From NCBI RefSeq assembly GCF_004362825.1, contig NZ_SNXZ01000001.1:372001-436000 (forward strand): 64,000 nucleotides of DNA, written 5' to 3'. Each line of letters begins with the position of its first letter. The stretch's first letter is position 1. Position numbers and translations under genes: made by a program. This stretch comes from Labedaea rhizosphaerae. GTDB taxonomy: Bacteria > Actinomycetota > Actinomycetes > Mycobacteriales > Pseudonocardiaceae. Below are positions 1 through 18,719 of the stretch, piece by piece. Under the pieces are notes generated by a model. The model saw nothing but the letters and a program-made list of their open reading frames with translations. It searched no databases and was not told the origin of the DNA.

Positions 1-3000
1 TGGCGAAGAGCGCACCGAGCATGCCGGTGCCGCCGGTGAGCAGCACGGTCCCGTCGAACTGGGTCGGCTCCGTCGCCGCGGCCGACGCCCGGACGAGCCG
101 CGCGGCACGCACCACGCCACCGCGCACCACGACCTGCGGTTCCCCGGTCGCGAGGGCGAGCGAGACGTCGGCGTCGGTGCCGTCGAGCAGCACAAGCCGG
201 TTCGGGTTCTCCGACTGCGCCGAGCGGACGAGACCCCAGACAGCCGCACCCGCGAAGTCGGTGACGTCCTCCCCGCCGAGCGCGATCGCGCCGTGGGTGC
301 GGATGACCAGCGGCAGGTCGCTTTCGTCCTGCTCCAGCCAAGCCTGCACGACACCGAGCGTTTCGGTCACCGCCGCGTGCACCGCGGCCGCGTCCGTGCC
401 GGGGTTGGGCGCGAAGACCTCCGGCGTGGCCGGATCGGCCTTGGGCACCGGGATCTCGGTCCAGTCGATCCGGAACAACGCGTCGTTGGCGGTGGTCTGG
501 GTCGCGGCGAGCGCGTCGGCCGAGATCGGCCGCAGGACAAGGGAATCGATCGACGCGACCGGCGCACCCGCGCTGTCGGCCAGTGCGACCGACACCTCGC
601 CGTCGCCGATCGATCGCACGTGCACCCGCACGCTCGCCGCGCCGACGGCCTGCAGCGAGACACCCGACCAGGCGAACGGCAGGGCCGCACCGGCCACCCC
701 GGTCAACGCGACCGTGTGCAGGGCGGCATCCAGCAGGGCCGGGTGCAGGCCATAACCCTCGGCGTCACCCGGCAGCGAAACCTCGGCGTAGATGTCGTTG
801 CCCGATTTCCACGCCGACTTCAGGCCCTGGAAGGCCGGCCCGTAGTTCAGGCCCTCCTCGGCGACCTTCGCGTAGAACCCCTGCAGATCAACGGGTTCAG
901 CGGCAGGCGGCCACTCGGTAAGCGTCTCGGCCGCGCCGCCACCGGAGCCGCCACCGGAGCCGAGGGTGCCGGTGGCGTGCCGGGTCCACGAGCCGTCGTC
1001 GGACCGCGAGTGCACGCTGAGCGCGCGGGTCCCGGCCTCGTCCGGCCCGACCACGACCTGCACGGCGATCCCGCCGCTGTCGGGCACCACGAGCGGCGCC
1101 TCCAGCGTGAGGTCCTGCACGGTGTCGCAGCCGACCTGGTCGCCCGCGCGGATCGCCAGCTCGACGAAACCGGTGCCGGGGAAGAAGATCACGTCACCGA
1201 CGCGGTGATCGGTGAGCCACGGCACGGAACTCGCGGCGAGCCGCCCGGTGAAGACCAGCCCGCCGGCCTCGGGCGAGGACACGATGGCGCCGAGCAGCGG
1301 GTGCTCGGCGTCGTCGAGCCCGGCCGCGGCGACGTCGCCGGTGCCGGCGGGCGGCTGGGCCCAGTAGTGCTCGTGCTGGAACGCGTACGTCGGCAGATCG
1401 CCGACCGGCACGGTCGCGCTGCCGTAGAACTGCGACCAGTCGACGGACGCGCCGCCGGCCCACGCCTCGGCCAGCGAGATGACGACCCGGCGCAGTCCGC
1501 CTTCCTGACGGCGCAGCGACCCCACCGCGGTGGCCGATGCCCCCGCGTCCGCGACCGTCTCGCCGAGCCCGACCAACAGGCCGGGGTGCGGGCTGCACTC
1601 GATGAACGTGGTGATGCCGTCGGCCAGCAGCGCCCGCGTGGTGTCCTCGAACCGCACGGTGTTGCGCAGGTTCTCGTACCAGTAGTCGCTGGTCAGCCTG
1701 GTCGTGTCGATCGGTTCGGCGATGACCGTGGAGTAGAACTGGACGTCGGTGGCGCGCGGGTGGATCTCGCCGAGGGTCGCGGCCAGCTGGTCGCGGATCT
1801 CCTCGACGAACATCGAGTGCGACGCGTAGTCCACCGGGATCTTGCGGGCCTGGATGCCCTCGCCGGTCAGGTAGTCGTAGAACTCGTCGAGCGCGTCCAC
1901 GTGTCCACAAGCGACCGTCGAGTTGGGACTGTTGACCACCGCGACCTGCAGCCGGCCTTCGTAGCGCTCGGCGATCAGCTCGTGCACGCGGGTCGAGGGC
2001 AGCGCGACCGACATCATGCCGCCGCGCCCGGCGAGGTCGCGGCGGATCACCTGGCTGCGCAGCGCGACGACCTTGGCCCCGTCGTCCAGCGACAACGCAC
2101 CGGCGACGCACGCGGCCGCGATCTCACCCTGCGAGTGCCCGACGACGGCGGCGGGTTCGACGCCGAAGGACCGCCACAGCTCGGCCAGCGACACCATGAC
2201 GGCCCACAGCACGGGCTGCACGACGTCGACCTCGGCGAAGGTGGGCGCGCCTTCGACCCCGTTCAGCACGTCGAACAGGTCCCACTCGACGTAGTTCGAC
2301 AACGCGTCGGCGCATTCACGCAACCGCGCGGCGAACGCGGGTGCGGTCTCGATCAGTTCGACCGCCATGCCCAGCCACTGCGAACCCTGGCCGGGGAACA
2401 GGAACACCACCGGCGAGCGGGAGTTGGTGTTGCCGCGCACCAGGTTCGGCGCCTTGCCGCCCTCGGCCAGCGTGTCAAGCCCGGCCAGGGTCGCGTCCCG
2501 GTCGTCGTCGAACACGACGGCCCGGTAGTCGAAGGCCGTGCGCCCCTGCAGGACGGTGTTCGCCACATCGGCAACCGGAACGTCAGGGTTGGCGCGCAGG
2601 AACTCCGCGAGCCGGGCCGCCTGGCCCTGCACGGCGAGCGTGCTGCGCCCGGTCACCAGCAGCGGCAGCACCGGCGCCGCCACCACGGGTTCGGTCGCTT
2701 CGGACTCGACGACCACCGACGGCGCCGCCTCTTCCAGGATCACGTGCGCGTTGGTGCCGGACAACCCGAACGCCGACACGGCGCCGCGGCGCGGGTGCTC
2801 GCCACGCACCCACTCGCGCTGCTCGGTCAGCAGTTCGACGGCACCGGCCGTCCAGTCCACGTGCGAGGTCGGCGTGCCGACGTGCAACGTCTTGGGCATG
2901 ACCCCGTTGCGCAGCGCCATGACCATCTTGATCACGCCGCCGACGCCGGCGGCGCCCTGGGCGTGGCCGATGTTGGACTTGAACGACCCGAGCCACAACG

Positions 3001-4102
3001 GCTTGCCGGCCGGGCGGTCCTTGCCGTACGTGGCGAGCAGCGCCTGCGCCTCGATCGGGTCACCGAGCTTGGTGCCGGTGCCGTGCGCCTCCACGATGTC
3101 CACTTGGGACGCGGGCACCTGCGCGTTGGCCAGCGCCTGGCGGATCACCTTCTGCTGCGCGGGACCGCTCGGCGCGGTCAGGCCGTTGGAGGCACCGTCC
3201 TGGTTGAGCGCGCTGCCCTTGATGACCGCGAGGATGTCGTGCCCGTTGCGCTTGGCGTCCGACAGCTTCTCCAGCAGCACGACGCCCGCGCCCTCGGCCC
3301 AGCCGGTGCCGTCGGCGTCGTCGGAGAACGGCTTGCACCGGCCGTTGGGTGCGAGCCCCTTCTGCTTGGAGAACGCCACGAACGGCGACGCGGTGGACAT
3401 GATCATCACACCGCCGGCCAACGCCAGCGAGCACTCGTCGTTGCGCAACGCCTGTGTGGCCAGGTGGATGGACACCAGCGACGACGAGCACGCCGTGTCG
3501 ACGGTGAACGCCGGACCTTGCAGGCCGAGGGTGTAGGAGACGCGACCGGAGATCACCGACGCGGCCTTCGCCGTGGCCATGTACGCCTCGACGGCCTCCG
3601 GGACGCCTTCGGCGAAGTCGCCGTAGTCCTGGATGCCCGACCCCATGTACACGCCGACGTCCTTGCCGCGCAACGTGTCCGGCACGATCCCGGCCCGCTC
3701 CAGCGCCTCCCAGCAGACCTCGAGCACCAGGCGTTGCTGCGGGTCGGTGCCTTCGGCCTCCATCGGCGACAGCCCGAAGAAGCCGGGGTCGAAGAGCCCG
3801 GCACCGTCGAGGAAACCGCCCTCGTGCACGTAGCTCGAGCCGGGTTCGCTGGGGTCGCCGTGCAGTTCCTCGAGGTCCCAGCCGCGGTCGGTGGGCATGC
3901 CGGTGATGGCGTCACGGCCCTGCGCGACCAGCTCCCACAGCTGCTCGGGCGTGGTGATGCCGCCGGGGAACCGGCAGGCCATCGCGACGATCGCGATCGG
4001 TTCGGTGGACTTGGCCTCGGCGTCCTGCAGCCGTTTGCGGGTCTGCTGCAGGTCGGCCGTGACCTTCTTGAGGTAGTCGAGGAGTTTCTGATCGTCAGCC
4101 AT
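1..4102 (-). CDS. Type I modular PKS, module 8: KS-AT(methylmalonyl)-DH-KR, 3' end cut by window edge
   Basis: About 1367 residues are present. The ATG at 4102 follows the upstream PKS stop by 30 bp. The N-terminus (MADDQKLLDYLKK) is a docking helix of the same type as the two preceding PKS genes. The KS begins near residue 38 and has the DTACSSS active site. The AT has GHSQGE near residue 656 and YASH near 760, the signature of methylmalonyl-CoA selection; every other AT in the window has HAFH. The DH (about 930-1210) reads HRVGDVIFFP, with Asp where the usual motif has Gly at the fifth position, and keeps LDAALH. The KR is cut just after its NADPH motif (GTVLLTGGTGMLG) at positions 20-50, so its stereotype, the ACP and anything further (another module or a thioesterase) lie outside. 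It should add a methyl-branched unit with a double bond or hydroxyl. Confidence 0.95.
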   Translation of the reverse strand, partial: MADDQKLLDYLKKVTADLQQTRKRLQDAEAKSTEPIAIVAMACRFPGGITTPEQLWELVAQGRDAITGMPTDRGWDLEELHGDPSEPGSSYVHEGGFLDGAGLFDPGFFGLSPMEAEGTDPQQRLVLEVCWEALERAGIVPDTLRGKDVGVYMGSGIQDYGDFAEGVPEAVEAYMATAKAASVISGRVSYTLGLQGPAFTVDTACSSSLVSIHLATQALRNDECSLALAGGVMIMSTASPFVAFSKQKGLAPNGRCKPFSDDADGTGWAEGAGVVLLEKLSDAKRNGHDILAVIKGSALNQDGASNGLTAPSGPAQQKVIRQALANAQVPASQVDIVEAHGTGTKLGDPIEAQALLATYGKDRPAGKPLWLGSFKSNIGHAQGAAGVGGVIKMVMALRNGVMPKTLHVGTPTSHVDWTAGAVELLTEQREWVRGEHPRRGAVSAFGLSGTNAHVILEEAAPSVVVESEATEPVVAAPVLPLLVTGRSTLAVQGQAARLAEFLRANPDVPVADVANTVLQGRTAFDYRAVVFDDDRDATLAGLDTLAEGGKAPNLVRGNTNSRSPVVFLFPGQGSQWLGMAVELIETAPAFAARLRECADALSNYVEWDLFDVLNGVEGAPTFAEVDVVQPVLWAVMVSLAELWRSFGVEPAAVVGHSQGEIAAACVAGALSLDDGAKVVALRSQVIRRDLAGRGGMMSVALPSTRVHELIAERYEGRLQVAVVNSPNSTVACGHVDALDEFYDYLTGEGIQARKIPVDYASHSMFVEEIRDQLAATLGEIHPRATDVQFYSTVIAEPIDTTRLTSDYWYENLRNTVRFEDTTRALLADGITTFIECSPHPGLLVGLGETVADAGASATAVGSLRRQEGGLRRVVISLAEAWAGGASVDWSQFYGSATVPVGDLPTYAFQHEHYWAQPPAGTGDVAAAGLDDAEHPLLGAIVSSPEAGGLVFTGRLAASSVPWLTDHRVGDVIFFPGTGFVELAIRAGDQVGCDTVQDLTLEAPLVVPDSGGIAVQVVVGPDEAGTRALSVHSRSDDGSWTRHATGTLGSGGGSGGGAAETLTEWPPAAEPVDLQGFYAKVAEEGLNYGPAFQGLKSAWKSGNDIYAEVSLPGDAEGYGLHPALLDAALHTVALTGVAGAALPFAWSGVSLQAVGAASVRVHVRSIGDGEVSVALADSAGAPVASIDSLVLRPISADALAATQTTANDALFRIDWTEIPVPKADPATPEVFAPNPGTDAAAVHAAVTETLGVVQAWLEQDESDLPLVIRTHGAIALGGEDVTDFAGAAVWGLVRSAQSENPNRLVLLDGTDADVSLALATGEPQVVVRGGVVRAARLVRASAAATEPTQFDGTVLLTGGTGMLGALFA

Positions 4103-4132
4103 GTCGATGCACCAGATCCTTTTTGGCCGCGC

Positions 4133-7100
4133 TCAGGCCAGGCCGAGTTCTTGGTCGATGAAGGCGAGGACGTCGTCCGCGGACGCGGACTCGAGGTCGG
4201 TGACGTCGGCGGTCTCGCCGCGCTGGCGCTCGGTGAGCCGGCCGACCAGCGTCTGCAGCCGGGAAGTGATCTTCGACCGCTGGATCTCCTCGACGCCGAG
4301 CCCGGACACGAGCTCCTCGAACTTGTCGAGTTCGGCCAGCAGGCCCGGCCCGCTGTCGTCCTGGCACAGCTGCGTGCGCAGGTACTCCGCAAGCGCGATG
4401 GGGGTCGAGTAGTCGAAAACCATGGTGCTGGGCAGTGTCTTGCCGGTCGCCGCACCGAGACTCGTGCGCAGCTCGACCGCGGCCACGGAGTCGAACCCGA
4501 GGTCGTCGAACGCCTTCGCCGGATCCAGCTCGCCCGGCGATTCGTAGCCGAGCTGCGCGGCGACCTTGCCGCGCACCAGGTCGAGCAGCGTGCGCTTCTG
4601 GTCGGCCTCGGACATCGCGGCGAGCTTGGTCTCCAGCTCCGAGCCACCGGCGGCCGGCTCGGCGGCGGCGTTGAGGATCGCCTGCACGTCGGTCAGGGCG
4701 TCGAGCAACGGGCGCGGCCGGGCCAGGGTGTAGGTCGGGACGAACTTTGTCCAGTCGAACTCGGCGACGACGACGTGGCTGTCGTCGTGCTGCAACGCCT
4801 GGCGCAGCGCGGCGATCGCGGTCGCCGGGTTCATGGCCGGCGCGCCGATCCGGCGCATCATCGCGGCCAGTTCGGCGTCGACCATGCCGCTGTCCCAGGA
4901 ACTCCACGCCACCGAGGTCGCGGTGACCCCGCGGGCGCGCCGCTGGTGGGCGAGCGCGTCGAGGGCGGCGTTGGCGCTGGCGTAGGCGGCCTGGCCGGAG
5001 CTGCCCCAGATCGCCGAGCCCGAGGAGAACAGCACGAACGCGTCCAGCTCGCGGTCGCCGAGCAGCGCGTCCAGGTTGCGGGCGCCGGTCACCTTGGCCG
5101 CCGCGACCTGCAAGAACTCCTCGACGGTCAGCTCGCCGAGCCCGGCCATCCGCTGCATCACCCCGGCGGCGTGGACGACGGCGGTCAGGTCGTCGATGCC
5201 GTCGAGCACGGCCTTCAGGGAGGCCTGGTCGGCGACGTCACAGGCGGCGATGGTGACCTTGGTGCCCATGGCCTCCAGCTCGTCGGCCAGGTCCTGGGCG
5301 CCTTCGGCCTTGCTGCCGCGGCGGCTGGTGAGCACGAGGTGCCCGGCGCCGTCCTCGGCGAGCATGCGGGCGACGTGCGCGCCGAGACCGCCGGTGCCAC
5401 CGGTGATCAAGACCGTGCCGCGCGGGCGCCAGTCGCGCTTGGGTGCCTTGTCGCCGATCGGCGAGCGGACCAGGCGGCGACCGAATGTCCCGTTCGGACG
5501 GACGGCTACGGCGTCCTGATCGCTGCCGAGCACGGCGCAGAACCGGTCCACGTCGACTTCGCCGGAGACGTCTATCGTGCCGCCCCAGCCCACCGGGTCG
5601 TCCAGGGAGAGCGCAACGCCGAAGCCGGTGAGCGCGCCGTCGCCGGTCACCTCGGCCGAGGACGCCACGGCCGCCTCACCGTCGCTGACCAGCCAGAGCT
5701 TGCCCTTGATCTCGGCGTCGCGCAGGGCCTGCACGAACGTCACGGTCGAGCCGATACCCGTTCCGAGGCCCAGCAAGGAGAGCACGCCGTCGGGCTGGTG
5801 CCCGGCGAGGTCGGCGGCGAGGCTTTCCCGGCTCTCGTCGCCGAGCTCGACGACGGTCACCTTGGACGCCCGCGCGGACACGCCGTCGCAGATCGCGCTC
5901 ACGCGCGCATCGGCGGTGTACCCGGCCGGCACCGCGATCAGCCACGAACCCTCGGGACCACCGGCCACCTCGACCGGTTGCCACTCGATCTTGTAGCGCC
6001 AGTCGTCCAGAGTGGACGCGAGCTTGTGCTTGCGCCGCCACTGCGCCATCGCGGGCAGCACGCCGTCGAGCGCGTCGGCGTCGACACCGAGCTGCCCGGC
6101 GACCGACGTCGTGTCGGCGCGCTCGACGAGCTGCCAGAACGCCGCGCCGTCCGGGTCGATCCCGGCCTCCAGCGTGGGCGCCTGCTCGGCCCAGTAGTGC
6201 TTGTGCTGGAACGCATACGTCGGCAGGCCGATCTTCTTGGCCCCGCGACCGGCGTAGAACGCTTGCCAGTCCACGGATCCACCGCGGGCGAAGACGGTGC
6301 CGACCGCCCCGACCAGCTCGCGCACCTCGTCGCGCTGCCTGCGCAGGGTCGCCACGAACCCGGCGTCCTCGACGCAGTCCGCTCCCATCGGGGTGAGCGC
6401 CGCGTCGGGGCCGAGCTCGAGGAACGTCGTGACGCCCTCGGCGGCCAGGGCCCGCACACCGTCGCAGAACCGGACGGCCTCGCGGACGTGGCGCACCCAG
6501 TACTCGGCACTGGTGAGCTCACCGGGCTCGGCCACCCGACCGGACACATTGGACACGATCGGGGTCTGCGGCTCGCTGAAGGTCAGCTCCTGCGCGACCT
6601 TGCGGAAGTCGGCGAGCATCGGCTCCATCAGGTGCGAGTGGAACGCGTGCGACACGGCGAGGCGCTTGGTCTTGCGGCCCAACGCGGTGAAGTACTCGGC
6701 CACCTCGTCGACCGCGGCCTCCGCACCGGACACAACCACGGCGGACGGCCCGTTGACGGCGGCGATGGCGACAGCCTCGTTGAGGACCGGCGTGACCTCG
6801 TCCTCGGTGGCCTGCACGGCGACCATCGCGCCACCAGAGGGCAGCGCCTGCATCAACCGGCCCCGCGCGGCGACCAGCGCGGCCGCGTCGGCCAGCGACA
6901 GCACCCCGGCCACGTGCGCGGCCGACAACTCGCCGATCGAGTGCCCGGCGAGGAAGTCCGCCTTCACGCCCCACGACTCGACCAGCCGGTAGAGCGCCAC
7001 CTCGACGGCGAACAGGCCGGCCTGCGTGTAGGCAGTCTGGTTGATTGAGTTAACAGCCTCGCCCCACGTTACTTCAGTCAACGGGCGATCGAGGTGTTGA

Positions 7101-8821
7101 TCCAGTTCAGCGACGGCGGCGTCGAAAGCGGCGGCGAAGACCGGGAACGTCGCGTGCAGCTCCTTGCCCATCCCGAGGCGCTGCGCACCCTGACCGGTGA
7201 ACAGGAACGCGACGCGCCCGTCGGGCTGGGCGGCGACCCGGGTGATCTCCGCCCGCGCCAGCTCGTCCCGGTCGGCGGCGACCACCACGGCCCGGAAGTC
7301 CAGCGCGGACCGCGTGGTGGCCAGCGAGTAACCGAGGTCGGTCACCGAACCGTCCACTCCGGACAGCTGGGCGACTTGAGCCTGCACGGCCTCCGGCGTC
7401 TTGCCCGACACGACGATCGGCGTGACCGTCGACGAGACGGTGACTTCCTCGGCTTCGGCTTCCGGCGGCGCGGGAGCTTCTTCGATGATCACGTGCGCGT
7501 TGGTGCCGGACAACCCGAACGCCGACACGGCGGCGCGACGCGGCCGGTCCCGCTCGGGCCACGGCACGGTCTCGGTGACCAGTTCCACCGCGCCCGCCGA
7601 CCAGTCGACCTTGGGCGTCGGCGCGTCGACGTGCAGGGTCTTCGGGACGATCCCATGCCGGATCGCGTAGACCATCTTGATGATGCCGCCGACCCCGGCC
7701 GCGCCTTGCGCGTGCCCGATGTTCGACTTCAGCGAGCCGAGCAGCAGCGGCTGACCGGCCGGTCGCTCCTGGCCGTACGTGGCGATGATGGCCTGCGCTT
7801 CGATCGGGTCGCCAAGTCGCGTACCGGTGCCGTGCGCCTCGACGACGTCCACATCGGCGGCCGTCAGCTGGGCGCCCGCGAGGGTTTGCCGGATCAGGCG
7901 TTGCTGCGCGGGGCCGTTCGGCGCGGTGATGCCGTTGGATGCCCCGTCCTGGTTGATGCCCGACCCACGCACGACCGCGAGCACCGGGTGCCCGTTCTTG
8001 CGTGCGTCGGCCAGCTTCTCGACCACGAGCATGCCGACGCCCTCGCCCCACGAGGTGCCGTCGGCGGCGGCGGCGAACGACTTGGCGCGGCCGTTGGGCG
8101 CGAGCCCGCCGTCCTGGCTGAACCCGACCAGCGACTTCGGCGTGGCCATCACGGTGACACCACCGGCGAGGGCGAGCGTGCACTCCCCCGCGCGCAGCGC
8201 CCGGATCGCCCAGTGCAGCGCGACCAGCGACGACGAGCACGCCGTGTCGACGGTGACGCACGGGCCTTCCAACCCGAGCGTGTAGGAGATCCGGCCGGAC
8301 GCCACGCTCCCGAGCCCACCGACTCCGCCGTCGTCGGCGTAGTCGTGGTAGACCACGCCGGCGAACACACCCGTGCGGGAACCCTTGAGCGACAAGGGGT
8401 CCACGCCCGCCCGCTCCAGCGCCTCCCAGGACAGCTCCAGCAGCAGCCGCTGCTGCGGGTCGGTGTCGCGGGCCTCTTTGGGGCTGATCTTGAAGAAGTC
8501 GGCGTCGAAGAGCCCCGCGTCGTGCAGGAAGCCGCCTTCGCGGGTGTTCGACTTGCCCGGGACGCCCGGCTCCGGGTCGTAGAGGTTCTCCACGTCCCAG
8601 CCGCGGCCCGGCGGGAACGGCACGATGCCGTCGCCGCCGTTCGCGACCAGATCCCACAACTCGTCGGGCGAGGTGATGCCGCCGGGGTAGCGACAGCTCA
8701 TCCCCACGATCGCGATCGGCTCGTGCTCGCGCGCCTCCACCTCACGCAGCCGGCGCTTGACCTGCTTGAGGTCGGTCGTGGCCCGCTGCAGGTAGTCGCG
8801 GAGCTTGTCCTCGGTAGCCAT
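4133..8821 (-). CDS. Type I modular PKS, module 7: KS-AT(malonyl)-KR-ACP
   Basis: This is a 1562-residue single-module PKS. I choose the ATG at 8821 ([18 protein letters not shown]) over the GTG at 8830 because an AGAGG box sits about 9 bp upstream of the ATG but directly against the GTG. KS about 35-460 (DTACSSS, EAHGTGT). AT: GHSIGE near 628 and HAFH near 727, so malonyl-CoA. There is no DH: the AT is followed by a linker and a complete KR with [13 protein letters not shown] near 1137. The KR has no LDD but has a Trp in [11 protein letters not shown] near 1270, the fingerprint of A-type (L-hydroxyl) reductases. ACP Ser is in GFDSV near 1443, followed by a C-terminal docking segment. Product: a beta-hydroxyl retained in the chain. 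A low-GC patch at 7040-7105 inside the AT carries two copies of the GTTGACTGAGTCAAC-type repeat. Confidence 0.96.
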   Translation of the reverse strand: MATEDKLRDYLQRATTDLKQVKRRLREVEAREHEPIAIVGMSCRYPGGITSPDELWDLVANGGDGIVPFPPGRGWDVENLYDPEPGVPGKSNTREGGFLHDAGLFDADFFKISPKEARDTDPQQRLLLELSWEALERAGVDPLSLKGSRTGVFAGVVYHDYADDGGVGGLGSVASGRISYTLGLEGPCVTVDTACSSSLVALHWAIRALRAGECTLALAGGVTVMATPKSLVGFSQDGGLAPNGRAKSFAAAADGTSWGEGVGMLVVEKLADARKNGHPVLAVVRGSGINQDGASNGITAPNGPAQQRLIRQTLAGAQLTAADVDVVEAHGTGTRLGDPIEAQAIIATYGQERPAGQPLLLGSLKSNIGHAQGAAGVGGIIKMVYAIRHGIVPKTLHVDAPTPKVDWSAGAVELVTETVPWPERDRPRRAAVSAFGLSGTNAHVIIEEAPAPPEAEAEEVTVSSTVTPIVVSGKTPEAVQAQVAQLSGVDGSVTDLGYSLATTRSALDFRAVVVAADRDELARAEITRVAAQPDGRVAFLFTGQGAQRLGMGKELHATFPVFAAAFDAAVAELDQHLDRPLTEVTWGEAVNSINQTAYTQAGLFAVEVALYRLVESWGVKADFLAGHSIGELSAAHVAGVLSLADAAALVAARGRLMQALPSGGAMVAVQATEDEVTPVLNEAVAIAAVNGPSAVVVSGAEAAVDEVAEYFTALGRKTKRLAVSHAFHSHLMEPMLADFRKVAQELTFSEPQTPIVSNVSGRVAEPGELTSAEYWVRHVREAVRFCDGVRALAAEGVTTFLELGPDAALTPMGADCVEDAGFVATLRRQRDEVRELVGAVGTVFARGGSVDWQAFYAGRGAKKIGLPTYAFQHKHYWAEQAPTLEAGIDPDGAAFWQLVERADTTSVAGQLGVDADALDGVLPAMAQWRRKHKLASTLDDWRYKIEWQPVEVAGGPEGSWLIAVPAGYTADARVSAICDGVSARASKVTVVELGDESRESLAADLAGHQPDGVLSLLGLGTGIGSTVTFVQALRDAEIKGKLWLVSDGEAAVASSAEVTGDGALTGFGVALSLDDPVGWGGTIDVSGEVDVDRFCAVLGSDQDAVAVRPNGTFGRRLVRSPIGDKAPKRDWRPRGTVLITGGTGGLGAHVARMLAEDGAGHLVLTSRRGSKAEGAQDLADELEAMGTKVTIAACDVADQASLKAVLDGIDDLTAVVHAAGVMQRMAGLGELTVEEFLQVAAAKVTGARNLDALLGDRELDAFVLFSSGSAIWGSSGQAAYASANAALDALAHQRRARGVTATSVAWSSWDSGMVDAELAAMMRRIGAPAMNPATAIAALRQALQHDDSHVVVAEFDWTKFVPTYTLARPRPLLDALTDVQAILNAAAEPAAGGSELETKLAAMSEADQKRTLLDLVRGKVAAQLGYESPGELDPAKAFDDLGFDSVAAVELRTSLGAATGKTLPSTMVFDYSTPIALAEYLRTQLCQDDSGPGLLAELDKFEELVSGLGVEEIQRSKITSRLQTLVGRLTERQRGETADVTDLESASADDVLAFIDQELGLA
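7040..7054. repeat. 15-bp repeat, GTTGATTGAGTTAAC
   Basis: Within the AT of module 7. The same 15-mer, and 19 bp in all (CTGGTTGATTGAGTTAACA), recurs at the MFS stop codon (22056-22070). Confidence 0.75.
7068..7082. repeat. 15-bp repeat, GTTACTTCAGTCAAC
   Basis: Within the AT of module 7, read on the coding strand as TTG ACT GAA GTA ACG, five rare codons in a row. An almost identical copy is in module 2 (42980-42994). Confidence 0.65.
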
Positions 8822-8869
8822 CGTGCGCACCTCTGCTGTCGTGCTGGGTCTTCGGGCGAGGCTGGTGGA

Positions 8870-18172
<9,303 letters not shown>

Positions 18173-18355
18173 CGAGCACGCCCTTCCTCGGGACTTTATT
18201 GGGCTCCTCGGAAACTACGACCCGTTCGAAGGGGGCGCCCACCCCAGAGCAAAGGCGCCTGACCCCACAGTTCTTAGGGGCTCCCATTACACCCGAGCGG
18301 GGCTCCACCAAGTACCGAGCGAAGCGCCCTGACCTGCGATAACGTCTCCCTACAG

Positions 18356-18374
18356 CTAGGGGTCTGCTAGGGGT
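18356..18374 (+). promoter_or_regulatory. CTAGGGGT direct repeat (candidate activator site)
   Basis: Two perfect CTAGGGGT octamers with an 11-bp period, each preceded by G. The same arrangement occurs upstream of the loading PKS gene at 50218-50237. An 11-bp period places both on one face of the helix, as for a dimeric activator. The cognate regulator is unknown. Confidence 0.5.
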
Positions 18375-18402
18375 TCGGCAACCCCGATCCGTCAGCTAGC
18401 GT

Positions 18403-18436
18403 TTTCCGCAGGCGATTTCTCAAACACCTGCGGAAA
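18403..18436 (+). promoter_or_regulatory. Stem-loop in leader of the ACP-ligase transcript
   Basis: TTTCCGCAGG at 18403-18412 pairs perfectly with CCTGCGGAAA at 18427-18436 around a 14-nt loop, ending 16 nt before the ATG of the ACP gene. It has no T-run, so it is more likely to affect translation, RNA stability or protein binding than termination. Confidence 0.45.
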
Positions 18437-18452
18437 CAAAGGCGGACGCATC

Positions 18453-18689
18453 ATGTGGGACGAGCAGTTCGAAGAGCTTCTGCGCAGGTATCTGCCCTTC
18501 CTCTCGCCGGAGGACCCGATCGAGGGCGACACCCGCCTGCGTGATTTCGGGCTGGACTCGCTCGGCATGGTCGAGCTCCTCGCCCAGCTGGAGGCCGCGT
18601 ACGACGTCCGGTTCGTCGACGACGCGCTGACCCTGGAGACGTTCGAGACCCCGGACGTGCTCTGGAAGACGTTGCAGAGCTTCAAGTAA
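18453..18689 (+). CDS. Discrete acyl carrier protein (VinL-like)
   Basis: A 78-residue stand-alone carrier protein. The phosphopantetheine serine lies in the motif [14 protein letters not shown], in the middle of a complete four-helix ACP. It starts at an ATG with a GGCGGA box and is followed 30 bp later by the ligase gene, with which it must form an operon. In vicenistatin biosynthesis the equivalent protein, VinL, carries 3-methylaspartate, its decarboxylated form and the aminoacyl-capped dipeptide before transfer to the PKS. The presence here of VinM-, VinN-, VinO- and VinK-like enzymes supports the same role. The sequence alone shows only an ACP; the role is inferred from context. Confidence 0.93.
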   Translation: MWDEQFEELLRRYLPFLSPEDPIEGDTRLRDFGLDSLGMVELLAQLEAAYDVRFVDDALTLETFETPDVLWKTLQSFK

Positions 18690-18719
18690 TCCTCATCGAC
18701 CCGAGGCGGGGACGCACAC

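Larger units (their letters stand above)
18173..18452. promoter_or_regulatory. Divergent promoter region between PKS modules 5/6 gene and ACP gene
   Basis: This 280-bp gap separates two start codons facing apart and contains no gene. On the plus side it has two CTAGGGGT copies 11 bp apart (18356-18363 and 18367-18374), a TAGCGT about 22 bp further that could be a -10 box, and a stem-loop in the presumed leader of the ACP gene. On the minus side TGTGGGGT and TCTGGGGT occur 21 bp apart, followed about 23 bp later by TAGTTT near 18210. Promoter elements are inferred by eye. Confidence 0.55.

Noticed and set aside
8821-8830. GTG at 8830 as the start of the module 7 PKS
   Set aside because: The AGAGG ribosome site is too close to it; the ATG at 8821 has normal spacing and gives the usual docking-helix start.
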